A stretch of DNA of 64,000 nucleotides from Sipunculus nudus (GCA_026874595.1 CM049316.1:58909676-58973675), one strand, 5' to 3'; positions 24,905 to 37,476 are shown, numbered from the stretch's first letter. Numbers and translations are program-made. The notes: generated from the sequence alone by a model not told the origin.

Positions 24905-25340
24905 ATTCTCTGAAATACACAGAAATTTTCACAATGGGTCTCAGAAATACACTTAAATTCTCACATTGTATATCTAAGATAACAAGACATTCTCACATTT
25001 GTATCTCTTGAATACACAAAAATTCTCACATTGTATCTCCTAAATACTCGGAAATGTTCATATTGTATCTCTAAAATACACAGATATTCTCCCATTGTGT
25101 CTTTAAAATACACTTAAATTCTCATATTGTATTTCTTAAATACCCAAATACTCTCATATATGTATCTCTAAAATATTAAAAATTCTCATATTTAATCTCA
25201 GATACACCTTATAATACAGAAATGAATACTTTTTAACTCTGAAATGCACATAACTTTTCATTTTGTATCTCTAAAATACACAGGGAAAGTTTCATATAGT
25301 ATCGCTGAATAACAAATATGTAAAATATGTTATGTCACTG
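24905..25340. repeat. Decayed minisatellite of about 36 bp
   Basis: About eleven diverged units with the pattern TCTCTAAAATACACAGAAAT-TCTCACATTGTA. Divergence between units is high, so the array is old. Confidence 0.85.
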
Positions 25341-27000
25341 AAATACACAGACCAGCCTATATATAATATCTCTGTACAGTACATGTAAAAATAAAGGTAA
25401 TGTATGTGTGTATGCATATATATATATATGATAAATATTCTATAGCATCTATGGATATTCTATAAGGCACCTGTCCCTTATACCAATAAATTGATCAATT
25501 ACATCATTATTTTTATGATCATTTAAAATTGATGAGAGTATTTTTACTGGTCCTGATTTCCGGTGAACTGTCTGGGCATGAGCAGACCTTGAGAAAGTAT
25601 ACTGTCAAGCAGACCTTGAAATTACTCCCTTACTACGGCAAGACGTGACCTGTAATTTGGTACAATTTATTCAGGTCAGATCAATTTGACGTTAATACCT
25701 GGCTATTACATGATTAGACTGCCGCACACACACATAGTGGAGCACAGCTGCCGGTGTGTTATTCTCATGTACGTAGTAGTAGTACACGTGTGCTATACAG
25801 ACTGTACAATGAGTCTTACTGGTAAAGACTAAATACAGTCCAGGGGTTTGGATTGTCAGCTGACACACCTTAACATAAGTAATGCTGTTTGATGCAGTTT
25901 TGTGAAAATTTACGATTCATTATCCCAGAAAGTCTTTATTTTATTAATTAAATATAAAAAAAGTTATGCATATGTTTTATATACCAAGTTGAAGAGGAAA
26001 AGTGTATGTATGGTCTTGTCTACTTACGGCTGCCCACTGAAATTTAGGAATATTTTTATTTAGATAAACACATCCATTAAAGAAGTACATTGTACAATTT
26101 TCACTATCTATTTCACTAGAATATAAATTTTGATCCATTTCATTTGGTCAGTATAGATTTGATCTTTGTCTGTTATATCTGTGAAGATAAATAAATATCA
26201 AATGAAATTATGGCTGAGATAATATCTATTGACATACCAGCTGAAATTATCTTATTTAATGAATATTGTTAATTGAGTTTAGTTCATTATCAGGGCAAAT
26301 AGTTTAGATATATGTTGCTTAACTATTACAGATATCAGTCTTCAGTGATAGTGTAAAATTTCACATTACAAATATTGATCTTTAATGATAGTGTAGATAT
26401 ATGTTGGTTAATATTTATAAATATCAATTTTTAGGACCATGGACAATGGTCCATCATGCTTTGTAACAACTGACAAAATGGAGGTGTTATTTTCAGGACA
26501 GTAGTCCAGCATCAGTATACATGCAAATAGCCAGGTTTACTCCATTATGACCCTTAGTGAAAAAAAATAATACTTTTAAGTTGATTGTGTGATGTACACT
26601 TGTCATTAGCTGCGAGATGTTAATCGACTGGAACGTCTTTCAAGAAGGTCACTCCGCTTCCTGCTACAGACAGCGGTGACCGCAACATTTATGGAGTTTA
26701 AAGGTTCCGTCTGTGCGGCTTCGATATATCATACATTAATTTTGTTTAGGGTATATGACATTCCCGCTGAAGGTCACCTTCATTGGCCAGACACCCTAGG
26801 AGATTTGTGGAACAGCCCTCATACATATTGTCCTACAAGTCTACAGTGCTGTGAATTCAGATGATTTTCTTTCCTATAAAAATACCCCCACAAGCTTAAG
26901 GATGCTAGGATAAAGCCTTGAATTATTCCTAGTCATGCTGTACAGATATAGACACACACATATATTGGTATATTTATAGTTTGGTATATTCTATTTAGTA
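25341..27000. other. Mostly AT-rich DNA with a small GC-richer segment at 26580-26880
   Basis: The segment at 26580-26880 (TTAGCTGCGAGATGTTAATC onward) is complex, with a 62-codon + strand frame at 26676-26864 that shows no recognisable domain. A smaller GC-richer patch lies at 25540-25860. Otherwise nothing is seen. Confidence 0.4.
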
Positions 27001-27412
27001 GGGGTGTAACAATTCAAAGAAAAAATTGACACATTGATTGCAAGCCCTTGATTTCATTGTTATCGATTATTATAACCTCTGAATCGATTCATTTCAATTT
27101 TTTTTGGCCTGTCTTCTGTGAACTCTCAAATTTGATGGAGCATTTTGTGATATTGGAGATCTTTATTGTGCATGTGCCCTCCATCTAAGCATTTGCTTGT
27201 TGACCACTCCACTTGCACAGAAACATTTATGCTTGTGACAAACAGAGGGGGAGCTATATTTTCCTTTTATTTGCTGAAATATACTAAAATCCTAATTGGT
27301 AAAATTACTTTTACCTTTTTAAAGTCTGAAATTTACTACTTAAGTAAGAATTGAATCCAGAATTGAATTGAAGGTAAAGAATGGATAATTGAATCAATTC
27401 TAAAGCCCTCAC
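27001..27412. mobile_element. Possible hAT-like non-autonomous relic
   Basis: The left end AGGGGTGTAACAATTCAA is typical of hAT-family terminal repeats. The right side, read in reverse complement, begins GAGGGCTTTAGAATTGATTC and is only partly similar. ATCGATT and TCGATTC motifs inside recall the inverted repeat at 55632-56092. No transposase frame is present. Confidence 0.4.
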
Positions 27413-27914
27413 CATTTACAGGCCTCATATTTAGCCACAATTTGACATGCTTTTGATTACTTATTCAAAAGATAATACTACAATTTTACATGCTTTTAAT
27501 CACTTATTCAAAAGATATTACCACTAACAGGTCATGGATTTATTCTTTGAAAAAAAATAAGATATTTCCATCCACTATAACTGCATTTACATTTTAGTAT
27601 TCACAGTGCAGTGAATAGGAATCTCCAATTTAACATGTAAAGTTACCACATTGTCCATTGCCATACAGGTACTGCCATCTTCATACTGTAAACCATGCTG
27701 AATACAAACATGGTTTTAGATTCTATTCTGAAAATAATTCATTCAGACAGAGTCACTTTTCCTGTTGGCCTACTTTGAAGTATGAGAGATAACGTTGTGT
27801 CTATCAAGCTTACTTTCTTAATATTCATCTATCACGATGAGACACAATTTTAATTAGAATTGCACTCAATGGAACACATACCCTGAAGGCTAAATGTTAA
27901 CACTGGATCTACTT

Positions 27915-28021
27915 GATTGACCCTTGATGACCTCATTTGACCTTTTCCCACTTGATTGACCCATGTTGACCTCATTTGACCTTTCTCCACTAGATTGACC
28001 TTTGATGACCTCATCTGACCT
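27915..28021 (+). repeat. Three 39-bp tandem repeats with DR4 motifs abutting the splice acceptor
   Basis: Units begin GATTGACC at 27915, 27954 and 27993. Each contains two TGACCT half-sites separated by four bases, at 27928-27943, 27967-27982 and 28006-28021. On the minus strand these read AGGTCA-N4-AGGTCA, the DR4 layout bound by RXR heterodimers such as thyroid hormone receptor or LXR types. The last unit merges into the polypyrimidine tract of the exon's acceptor. Whether the repeats act in transcription, in splicing or in neither is unknown. Confidence 0.85.
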
Positions 28022-28040
28022 CTTTCTCTTTTCTTTGCAG
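28021..28040 (+). other. 3' splice site of the ataxin-1 exon
   Basis: A run of pyrimidines (TCTTTCTCTTTTCTTTGCAG) ends in CAG directly before the open frame. Joining here leaves two bases (GA) of a split codon, so the upstream exon must supply one base. The tract follows directly on a 39-bp tandem repeat, so branch-point candidates lie within repeat DNA. Confidence 0.85.
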
Positions 28041-29629
28041 GAACGGATGGAAAGTCACTGCTCTGTTCAGAGTCTATGCCCTCATCAACACCCCCTAGTG
28101 ATGAATCCCTGAAGCTCTCTAAACACGACACAGATACAGCCTTGCTGTGGAAGCATGATTTGCAGCCCCATCTACCCAAGTCTGGTCTCGCACACAGGAC
28201 AGCACTAGGAAGCCTTCACAGTGCTGAGCTGAGTAGTGGCAAAGCCACGCCAGATCACTACAGCAGTTTTGGTGGGAAGCACATTACCGATCAAAATCAT
28301 AACATCCAAGTGGGCAAAGGAGGAGATGTGAGGGTGGAGGGGCGGATGAATACAGATGGGTTTGGTAGAAGTGCTATGACTGGAAGCAGAACTACTTCTG
28401 GGGATACGCTGGGCTGGATTGGTGATGTTACAGCTGGGCAGGCATCCCGCCCACACCCGCCTTCAGGCTCTGTACACAGCAGCTCGTCAAGTCATGATCC
28501 TCCTTTAATGCAGCCAGGCAGTGGGGGCAGTGGTTTGTTCCGCCCACCAGCACCCACAGAGCCCTCGCAACGTTTATATGGTGGCCAGCAGTACACACCT
28601 ATATACATCACCACGGCCTCGGGACTCTCACCGTATTCCCCATCTGTGTATGGGGCGCCCTCTAGTGGCCAGACTCCGCAGCTCTCATCTTTGACAGCAT
28701 ACGGTGCTTTTTATCAACATTATGCTGCGGCCCACGGGTATTCACATGCATTGTCCGGACATTTTCCTCACATTGAGTCATACTCTGCGGTGCTAGCCAA
28801 CATGGGAAGTCATGTGCAGCAGCATGCACAGTCACAACTACCTCGTTCCCCCTATTTACCTCAGTATAGTGCCCTCACGCCCACAAACTCTCCGGGACCC
28901 AACGTACCCCGACCTTTGACCCCAGGGCAGCATACATTACCAGTGCATCCGGTGTTAGACCCTCATCAGCGAGAAGTTAAGTCTCCGCGTATGGAAGCTT
29001 ATAGGTCAAGTCGTTTAAGTTCGCCTTCCAAGGATGTTCGGCATTCACACGGCCCTTTCGCTGGGGTACAGCATTCTATACCTCACAGGACTGGTATCCC
29101 AAGAGAGCCGCCCAAATTTGACTTAGGTGTCCGTGACATGGGTTCCAAGGGTGGGAGCAGTGGACAAGTTGGACGAGACCCCGCGACAAAACATAGGTAC
29201 ATACAGCGTGCTGCTGAGGGCAGCACCGACTCCTCAGGGTATAGTGAACATAGACAGTCCATGTCAAAATCAGAGGATATCCCTGTCAAACGGCACCGCG
29301 GGGGTTCATCCCCGGTGGCTTCCGGCCAACCACACCCTACATCATCATCAGCCATGCAAACTTCACAGACTCAGGCTCAGGCTGTTCTAGCAAGCAGCCA
29401 ACCGCCCAACCAACCGCACTACCCTCCACATTTCACCAAAGGCTCTATCATACAACTGGCCAATGGTGAGCTGAAACGAGTCGAGGACTTGCGGACAGAT
29501 GATTTTGTACAAAGTGCTGATATTAGTTCAGATCTGAAAATAGACTCCAGTACAGTAGTCAAAGTCGATGAAAGTCATGACCGAGGTGTGGCTGTGCTTG
29601 GCTTTTCAGTCGGGGAACATCGCATTCAG
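28041..29629 (+). CDS. ATXN1: Ataxin-1 family exon (internal coding exon, 5' half of AXH domain)
   Basis: This exon encodes 529 complete codons (11 before the first in-frame ATG at 28076, then 518) of an Ataxin-1/ATXN1L-type protein. Counting from that ATG, residues about 164-205 are Tyr/Pro/Ser-rich, residues about 231-244 carry IESYSAVLANMGS, nearly the vertebrate ATXN1 motif, and a basic KRHR patch (possible NLS) lies near 402-408. Residues 452-518 are the first half of the AXH domain, with KGSIIQLANGELKRVEDL, LKIDSSTVV and VGEHRIQ. In vertebrates AXH mediates dimerisation, RNA binding and binding of the repressor Capicua (CIC), making a nuclear co-repressor; that role is inferred here. 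No polyglutamine tract is present. The reading frame is open back to the acceptor and the ATG has a poor context (T at -3), so an upstream coding exon is likely. The frame runs on past the donor to a stop at 29795, which I treat as intron read-through. The remaining AXH exon and the C-terminal 14-3-3 motif were not found. Confidence 0.93.
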
Positions 29630-29635
29630 GTAGGT
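29627..29635 (+). other. 5' splice site of the ataxin-1 exon
   Basis: CAG|GTAGGT matches the donor consensus and falls exactly after a complete codon (phase 0) following VGEHRIQ. The family alignment expects the AXH strand to continue with a V-x-V pattern followed by an FF(V/I)-GQGW-like motif. The sequence after the donor does not, which supports an intron starting at 29630. Confidence 0.88.
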
Positions 29636-30160
29636 ACACTTTTTCATCTCCCATTCATTATGATTCAAGAATTCTTTAACAGCTGGAAATTGGTCCTTTC
29701 ACCAGCTTTGCCCAAATGCATACATGATATGTTTTCAGCTTCCAAGGTCCTTTGGGCATCCATCTGTTGTGAACTTGTTGCAGTCTTGCAGAGTTAATCG
29801 GTATCATGACTGACTGGCTCAAGCCCCTGAACCGATCAGGGCTGGTTGGATCTGATGTTTAACAACACAGGTAGCAAGAAATAGCTTGCATCTCAGAGTT
29901 TGCAAATAGTTTTGATAAGGTACTAGCACTTTTGTAACCCAGTGATCAATTACTACATCTAGAAGAAGAAAATATTTCAGATAAAAAATAATGTTTGACT
30001 TGGTGCAGCAAGATTTGTATACCTTTGAAATTTTTAATATTAAACACCAAAGAACTATCATGTAGAAATGTATAGAAAGATTTGAAAAATCATGAAATTG
30101 ATTGCCTGACAGTTTGGAAATGTTTTCACCAGTTGTCTCATGAGGAAATCACTGTGAAAG
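29630..30160. other. Start of the downstream intron
   Basis: The reading frame continues for 55 codons past the donor, with no AXH-like sequence, to a stop at 29795. The rest is AT-rich intronic DNA. Confidence 0.7.
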
Positions 30161-30162
30161 AG

Positions 30163-30325
30163 TCCTATATATAGTGCTTTCTGGAAGAAAGGGTCCTATA
30201 TTTAGTGCTTTCTGGACAAAATGGTCCTATATATAGTGCTTTCTGGAAGAAAAGGTCCTATATATACTGCTTTCTGGAAGAAAGGGTCCTATATATACTG
30301 CTTTATTGAAGAAAGGGTCCTCACG
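30163..30325. repeat. 31-bp minisatellite
   Basis: Five units of TCCTATATATAGTGCTTTCT-GGAAGAAAGGG; TCCTAT recurs at 30194 and 30225. It lies about 530 bp into the intron. Confidence 0.9.
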
Positions 30326-33300
30326 CCCTAGGAATTTCTGGAAGTTTCATTTGATTCCCGGCTGTTACCTGAATAGCCTGGAATTTACATATTCATTTTG
30401 AAAATATTACCAAGGTAGCTTGCAAAGTTGTGGAATATACTTTTAGTGTTTTCACAACATCTGACAATGTTAAATGTACATAGGAGGATGAACAAAGCTT
30501 TACATTTCTTTACTTTCAATTACCCTACACAGAGACTTTAAATTCTAGGAAAAGGATTTCCCAATGTTTTTTCTTCACACCTTACCTGTGCTCAAATTTG
30601 CAAGGAATGTTGAGTAAAACATCACATATCTTTACCACACACGGAGATTTTCGCATTTCCTGGGACATTACAAGGACAAATATACCTGCGTTTCCTCAGT
30701 GTTAATTCAGGCATGGTTTTCAGCTATCTTGGCAGGAAAGTTGTGTTACTCATTTTGAGAATGATGAAAATACAGTATTTGCTGATTAAATCTCTAATAA
30801 CAGGAACATTATTGCAGATAATTGTTATTCCAGACAAATATGATTAAATTGATCCTACTCACTGCTTGTTTATAATTAGTTTCAATTTACTTAATATACA
30901 AAATCTAAAATTCACAATATAAACAATCACTTTGATAATAGAGCCCTTTAGTAATTTAATATATAATGTTTAATGATATATGTAATATAAAAAATTTGTA
31001 TTCAGTATGCCTTGGCATTAAGGTTTGCCAGAATTTGATAATTAACATATAGCCACACATGTAGACATGTCAATTAAGGTTTATCTTTTGAATGTTTTTT
31101 GTATTACATAAATATAAGTTTACACATCTTTGATGATCACTTCATTAGTGCTGTTCTTTGAAGCGCAAATGCTTCAACAGTTGCCTGCCTCAGTCCCAGG
31201 TGTACACAAGCATCAGCTGTAGGTTATATACATACATCTCATACCTGGGACTGGAGTGATTTATCAAAATATTATTATACAAATATGTTAATATCAGGGA
31301 CTAATGCCAGGAGGTAATGAGTTCAAAGCTCAACCGCAGAGTCTTGAGATTTTCACGGTCTACCCTAACCAGGGTGAGTGCTCTGCAAGCTTAATGGGAA
31401 GGCTGTACCCCACAGCTGTGTATCACTCACAAATGAGTTCATCTTTTTGAGGTTCCTCGTTGTATTGACCCAGAAATGGGGATGGTAACACACCCAGGAC
31501 CTGTAGGTGCGGTAGACACCAAGCCTGGGTGACACCAGGATATAAAATAAAATGACTGGAAAAGAGTGCTACCACCCTGTCATGTAGTAGCAAACTGAAA
31601 GAAATGAAACTCTGCAGATTTATATACATACCCAGCTCAATCTAATGAGTCAGCAATAAAAAAATGGAGCCAGTTACCTCTACCAAAAAAAAATTTAAAA
31701 GAAAAAAAAATCTGCTTTCATTTACACCTAAAGTTAGACCAAAACCGATATTATGAAGCCATTCTAATTGGCAAATAATATGCAGTTGATACTGTTTACA
31801 GCCTGTCTGCCAAGTTTGTTGTCCACGTGTCAACCAGCACAGCTAATGTTAAATTTGTAAAATATACACATTAGGAAAAGGATGATTCTCAGTAAATAAA
31901 TGTAATATATTCTCTTGCCATACAACGCAATATGTTTCACTGTTTTATCGATTATCAGTTCTTAACCAATGGTTGATGTGACTATTTCTTTTGACACATT
32001 AAAAGCAAGTCCCAGTTCCACAGTTGCCCTTACTTTGCCTCAAAACTGCTTGATCTGAATATCATCTGAAAATGAATAAACCTTTTGCATCAATGATGTC
32101 TAGCAAATTTGGTGTGTTTTCAGCTGTCTGAAGCTTTTTTGGTTGTAAATTTTTCTTTTCAGGATGTAAAATATTTAAATTTAATATTGATTTAATTTTC
32201 AAAATATTTCCACTGGTTTAAACATTAAAGCCGTTATTACTCTGTTGAGTAAAAACAATTACATGCAGTTTGGTTCAGCATCTTTATCAGGCTGGGAATA
32301 AAGTGAACTGCCATATTTGTATATGAACTGTCAAAGAGAAATAAGTAGAGTCAGGTTTACATATTTCTCAATGAAGTCTTTTTTCATATTTTTGAGATTA
32401 TTTTTGTTTTCATCTTGAGTTTATTAATATAAAAGACAGAAAATAATCATGGACTATAGTAACCAAATGTTTTTGCTTCATAACGAAAGGTCAAATTATT
32501 TTTCAACGTGGTGTCTCTGAAGATTGAAGTAATGTTTTTGTTATGATCCAATTCAGATTCAGAGTAACAACACATAATGCAAGTGAGATTGATAAAGTCA
32601 ATGTGTCATATTGCAGCTATATTGCCCTTGATTTCATTGGAAGCTTCTATTTAAATTATCCTTTGTTAATTGGATGCTCCAAATAATCTCAAAAGTATCA
32701 AAGAATATCATGGTGGCTAAATTTTACTTCTTCACCAAATCATTGTCTGCTGCATTGTATTTTTTTGCAACTTTCTGTAGAAAATGATACTCTGGATACC
32801 TTAGAAAAATGAATCACCTTTTTTCACACAGGGTGATTCCTCTAAAGTTGAAGTGAATTGAAAAGTATTGATTCAGCCAATCACAATGGATGAAATATCT
32901 ATTCAGCCAATCATAAAGGACCTTCAGTTGTTACCTCTGAATAGCACTGCATTGATTGATTGTAACACTTCTGGAGGCACGGCATCATTGAGTGAAATAC
33001 ATGTGGCTGCATGGAAATAAAAAATCGATGCAGGCAGACATGTCAAGGTTCCTGACCTTGACATTGGTCAAGATTCTGACCTTGACATTGATCTAGTCAC
33101 ATGACCTGGTGACTCCATCCCATTGGTCAGCTGAGATGCCATTTATGTGCCCAGTGAGAAGATCATTTTATGGTAAGATATGATTCATACATCCAAGTAG
33201 GAGATATAGTGATATGAAACAAAATCAATATACTCAGCTTTTTATGCAAGTCATCAAGGGAACGGATTCCATCCCTCTGATTGGTACTAAAAAACTGAAA

Positions 33301-33850
33301 ACTTATGTATTATGACCATATTTTGAAAACTGACAACCTTAACACAGATCACTTGACATTATAATACATAGTCATCAGTGTCAGCATTTTCTAAGATAAT
33401 TTTGCTCTTTTTTCTCTTAATGAGATAAATGATGAGATTATATGAACTGAAATCTTGAGAATTAAGACCATTATGCTTGTAACAATCAGTTTAATAAGTG
33501 AGTAAATGTTCATAAATGAAATAATTTCTATTTCCTATGAATCCTTAACATCAGAAAGAAATGAATAAATTATTTATATATAATTGAGATTATTAAATAA
33601 TTTACCATTCATGGGGCTTTGTGATTATTATTTGGTCCTGGATTATGAATATAACAATAAACAGTGTGATCCACGGTAAGGCCATTACTCACTGTATAAA
33701 CAGTGAGTCAGATAAAAAATGTAATTTGTATAAACCCTCCGCCCCATACATTGGAGGTGAAATAACATCACAGGAACCTTGAAATACAGTAAGACAACTG
33801 CAGAACTAATAAATCTTTTTATAATTACTCAGGACCGTTCAGGTTTCTAT
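30326..33850. other. AT-rich intronic DNA
   Basis: No exon is visible. Two perfect TGACCTTGA sites (TCAAGGTCA on the minus strand, the extended half-site of NR5A/ERR receptors) lie at 33053-33061 and 33077-33085. A weakly tRNA-like stretch with AGTTCAAAGCTCA lies near 31290-31380. Confidence 0.6.
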
Positions 33851-33854
33851 ATAT

Positions 33855-34905
33855 TTAGCCATCCAGGTGCAGTGTGATAGTGTGAGACTATGAAGCGCCT
33901 AGAAGCATGTTTGCTAACATCACTTGTCCATCCCACCAGTAAAGAAACCTTGTTTTTATGGATGGAAGGGTGAAGGACCTTTGACTGTTGTTTCATCCTC
34001 AGCGGCTGTTTAAGGACTGCTCATTGAACTGTCTCATGTTGTAAGGCCCTGCCACAGAGCCAGGGCAGGGAGCACTTTGAAGGTTGGTTTTTTAGCCGCA
34101 AGTTGGCGATGATAAATGGATTACAGAAGGGAGCCATGATAGGAAACGCATGCCCTGTAAACAAGTGTGAAAACACCTTCACACAAAATACATTGCCATC
34201 TGCCTGTCGTCTGCTTTGAAAGTGGGATCATTATTTTACCATGGAAAAATGTATTAATCATTGGTCCCTGGCTTACGGTGTTAAAAACCAGACTGGCATC
34301 TGGTTATAAAGCTCTACTTCCCCTTGATAAACTTGTTCACCGGCATCGCATGGTACCTTACCGTGTTCTTTTTGGTCTAACAGGTAATTTGACTGGCCTA
34401 CAGGTAGATGTAAGTGGGTTTGGTTTGGAATCGGCCGTTTGGCCTTGCTTGCTGGTAGAGGGAAAGAACATTGTCCTGCCAAGTGCACTGCTGACATAGA
34501 GTTAACTCTTGTTATTCTATAAATTTTTTACCGTCAAAATGGAGAAAACAATGACCAGACTTTTCTGTAAGATCTCAGCCTGTGGGAGCTCATTCGGCAT
34601 ATTATGTGAGGGCAGATAACACAATATGGGTGTATTTAGACAAAACGGATTGCATGCAACCATCTGGCGATGATGGCTAGAAACTGTCTTCGGCGTTTTT
34701 AGATTGACTATGATTAGAGTGTATTGGATATAAGGTTTCACACAAGTCCTCGTGGGGAGTCGCAAGCGGAATAATACAGATGGAACTTGCTCTTTTAATC
34801 GTAGGATTTTTCGGCAGAACCATAATACCTGGCCACTATCATCCATCCCACCAACGTTGAAGTAAAGTTTGGAGAACAGACACTTTGTCAAGGTGGTACC
34901 AATTG
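33855..34905. other. GC-richer island, candidate conserved noncoding element
   Basis: A kilobase of complex sequence in the ataxin-1 downstream intron. Overlapping frames occur on both strands (110 codons + at 34167-34499, 124 codons minus at 34517-34891) but neither shows domain features or correctly placed splice sites. CTGCCACAGAGCCAGGGCAG near 34049 and TGTAAACAAGTGTGAAAACA (a forkhead-like core) near 34155 suggest regulatory DNA. Confidence 0.4.
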
Positions 34906-35090
34906 TGCCTTCATGCTGTGTAAAGATATTGAAAAGAAGAAAAACCGGAAATCCACTAAGTATATAATGCTAGTATTGGCAGACACATTGTGGAGATGGT
35001 AGCAATTATTTTTCCATGATAGAAAAGGACATTGAAATATAGAGAAACCAGAAATTCCTTACTTCCAGTGGTAGCATAAGTTTTCAGTAT

Positions 35091-37476
35091 TTTTTAGCTC
35101 AGCTGACTATAAGTCATCTGAGCTATAGTCGTGGTCCATTGTCCGTCGTCCGTCCGTCTGTCCGTCCGTCCGTCCGTCCGTCCGTCCGTCCGTAGATGTG
35201 GCACGTTTTGAAACCGTAAGACCTAGGAATCCAAAATTCAGCATAATGTTAGATGTCCCCAAGATCTCCTACCAAGCCGAAAACTGGGTCTTTGCGACTT
35301 CATTCCTTTGAGAAATTAAGGAAAAACCTCAATTTTTTATTAAAAACCTATTTTCACACTTCAGGACTGCCTAATATCAAAACCACTCATCTGTTTTTCC
35401 TCATATTTCCTATAAATAATCCTCTATATAATTCCTATGTACATGCCAGAAATTAGGTCTACATTATATAATTTAAAAAAGTTATGGGCCCAAACATAAT
35501 GCATTTTGTAAATAATCAGGAAAGAAATTTTATCACTTAACACAAAACTTGTTAAAGCTAAGCACTTTTTTTCCAGTAATATTACTTTTATTAATCAAAA
35601 TTAAATTGTATACCCAAAATTAGATCAAAATCTTTTAAATTTTTTAAAATATTAGCAAAAATAAAAAATTGGTACCTTAAATTTTGCCTTACTTTGACCA
35701 TGGCACGTTTTTTTTGCTGTAACTGCTGTGGATTTAATTTTCACAGCATGTTTTTGTTAGCATTTCAACTGTTAACACCAAAAATTTGAAACCAGTTGAT
35801 CAAAAACTGTAGATTTTATTCAAGTTTTCAAGCACCATGTCACATATTGCTAGTGTTATGCAGTTTGTTAGAGCTCAGCTCCCGAGCTTCAGCTCTAAGT
35901 TCCTTAAATTTGGCATACAGTTAGATTTCTCCAAAATCCCCTACCATGCCAAGAATTTGGTCTCTAGGACTTAATTCCTTCGAGATATCAATGAAAAACT
36001 TCATTTTTCCATGAAAAACCCATTGTTACACTTTAAGACTGCCTAATATCAAAACCACTGATCTGACTTTGATCATAAATAATATACATATTTTTCTATA
36101 CATTTGCTATGCACATGCCAGAAATGATGTCAGTATTGTGTATTTTTTTTAAGTTATGGGCCCAAACATAATGCACTTTGTAAAAAATCAAGAAAAATAT
36201 TTACTCCCTTAACAAGGGCATTGCTGAAGCTAGAGATTTTATTGTCAGAGATGTAACATTATTTAATCAAGATTCAATTGAATACCCAAAATTAGTTCTG
36301 AATTTTTCAAATTTTATAAGTTATTAGTATAAATATAAAATTAGTACCTTAAATTTTGCCCAACTGTGACCATGGCATGTTTGTTTCCTGAGAGCACTGT
36401 TGATATAATTTTCATATCATGCACACATAAGGATTTCAGCTTTTTAGTTTAGAAAGCTGAAAGAAATTGGCCAAATATTGTAGCTTTTATTAATGTTTTT
36501 TATGAGACCCTGTCAGACTTGGGCTCTCTCCAGCCCCTCTTGAGTCACCTGTATGTTGACCTTGTTGACCTTTCATCAAATTATGCACGCTTGAGGCGAG
36601 AATCCAGGCAGCTTATGGCCAGCCACAGTTGATCCAGGTGTCCAACCCAACTCATCTAGTAGTTTTAACCAACAACATAACAATAAACAATAAATTAATA
36701 AATTTTTCTTGGTTTTTAATAACAAATTAAAGAAAAATAGAAAAGGAATTTGTTAGTTTATAATAACAGGAAATTTACTTGCAGTTACTGATGATATAAG
36801 AATCTTGTATCGATGGGTAGAATGTCACATATTCCAAATAACACCATGCAGTCACCTATGGCATTTTTCAGTTCATTTTTAATGATAAAGAAGTAAATCA
36901 TATTATTCATTACTAATCATTAGGGATTATATGAAGGAAATTAATGATAGACAAAGATGCATTTGATAATATTAATCTAGATTCCTACTGTGTCTAGTGT
37001 GTACATTGATGTGAAATTAGTCCAAAATGAATTTTTTACAGTTATTTTTTAATATAAATAAAAGCCATAAAACCAGGTACTTATGATCATTATTTAAATG
37101 TGTGAATTTTGTATATTCTGGATTCTCAAAATCATTGTTTGGTGAAAACTGAAATTATATTTGGGACAATATTTGTAATTTTATTAATAAATAGTTAAAC
37201 TCTTATATTATATGTTCTGCTTATAAGTTATATGGCCAAGTCAAAATCTGTGTGACAATAGCACTCCATTTGTTAATAAAATAAATGAAATCAATCCTCT
37301 TCCCTGTCTCCAAAGATACTATCAAAATCATACATAATCTAAACACCCACAACTCATAATACAGCTTATATTTATTACCACACAAAATCAGCATGTGCCT
37401 CATTTCTAAAAAATATTTTTTTATTTTTTTATCATATATAACAGCTGAGCGTCGTGACCCATAGGTCCCTTGTTTT
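35091..37476 (+). mobile_element. Mollusc-type interspersed repeat, copy 2, with internal 672-bp duplication
   Basis: The first 370 bases are nearly identical to copy 1, including the head TTTTTAGCTCAGCTGACTAT and a longer (GTCC)n tract at 35140-35192. The tail CAGCTGAGCGTCGTGACCCA plus TAGGTCCCTTGTTTT ends at 37476. Two modules follow each other: GACTGCCTAATATCAAAACC occurs at 35365 and 36037, and GTTATGGGCCCAAACATAAT at 35481 and 36153, both 672 bp apart. Copy 1 has one such module. Module 2 is more diverged, so the duplication is not recent. No protein frame is intact. Confidence 0.85.

Noticed and set aside
28205..29355. Minus-strand and other-frame ORFs within the ataxin-1 exon
   Set aside because: They are shadows of the real + strand coding frame, which carries the AXH domain.
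34167..34891. Frames of 110 (+) and 124 (-) codons
   Set aside because: Neither shows a domain, codon bias or consistent splice sites; complex noncoding DNA explains them better.
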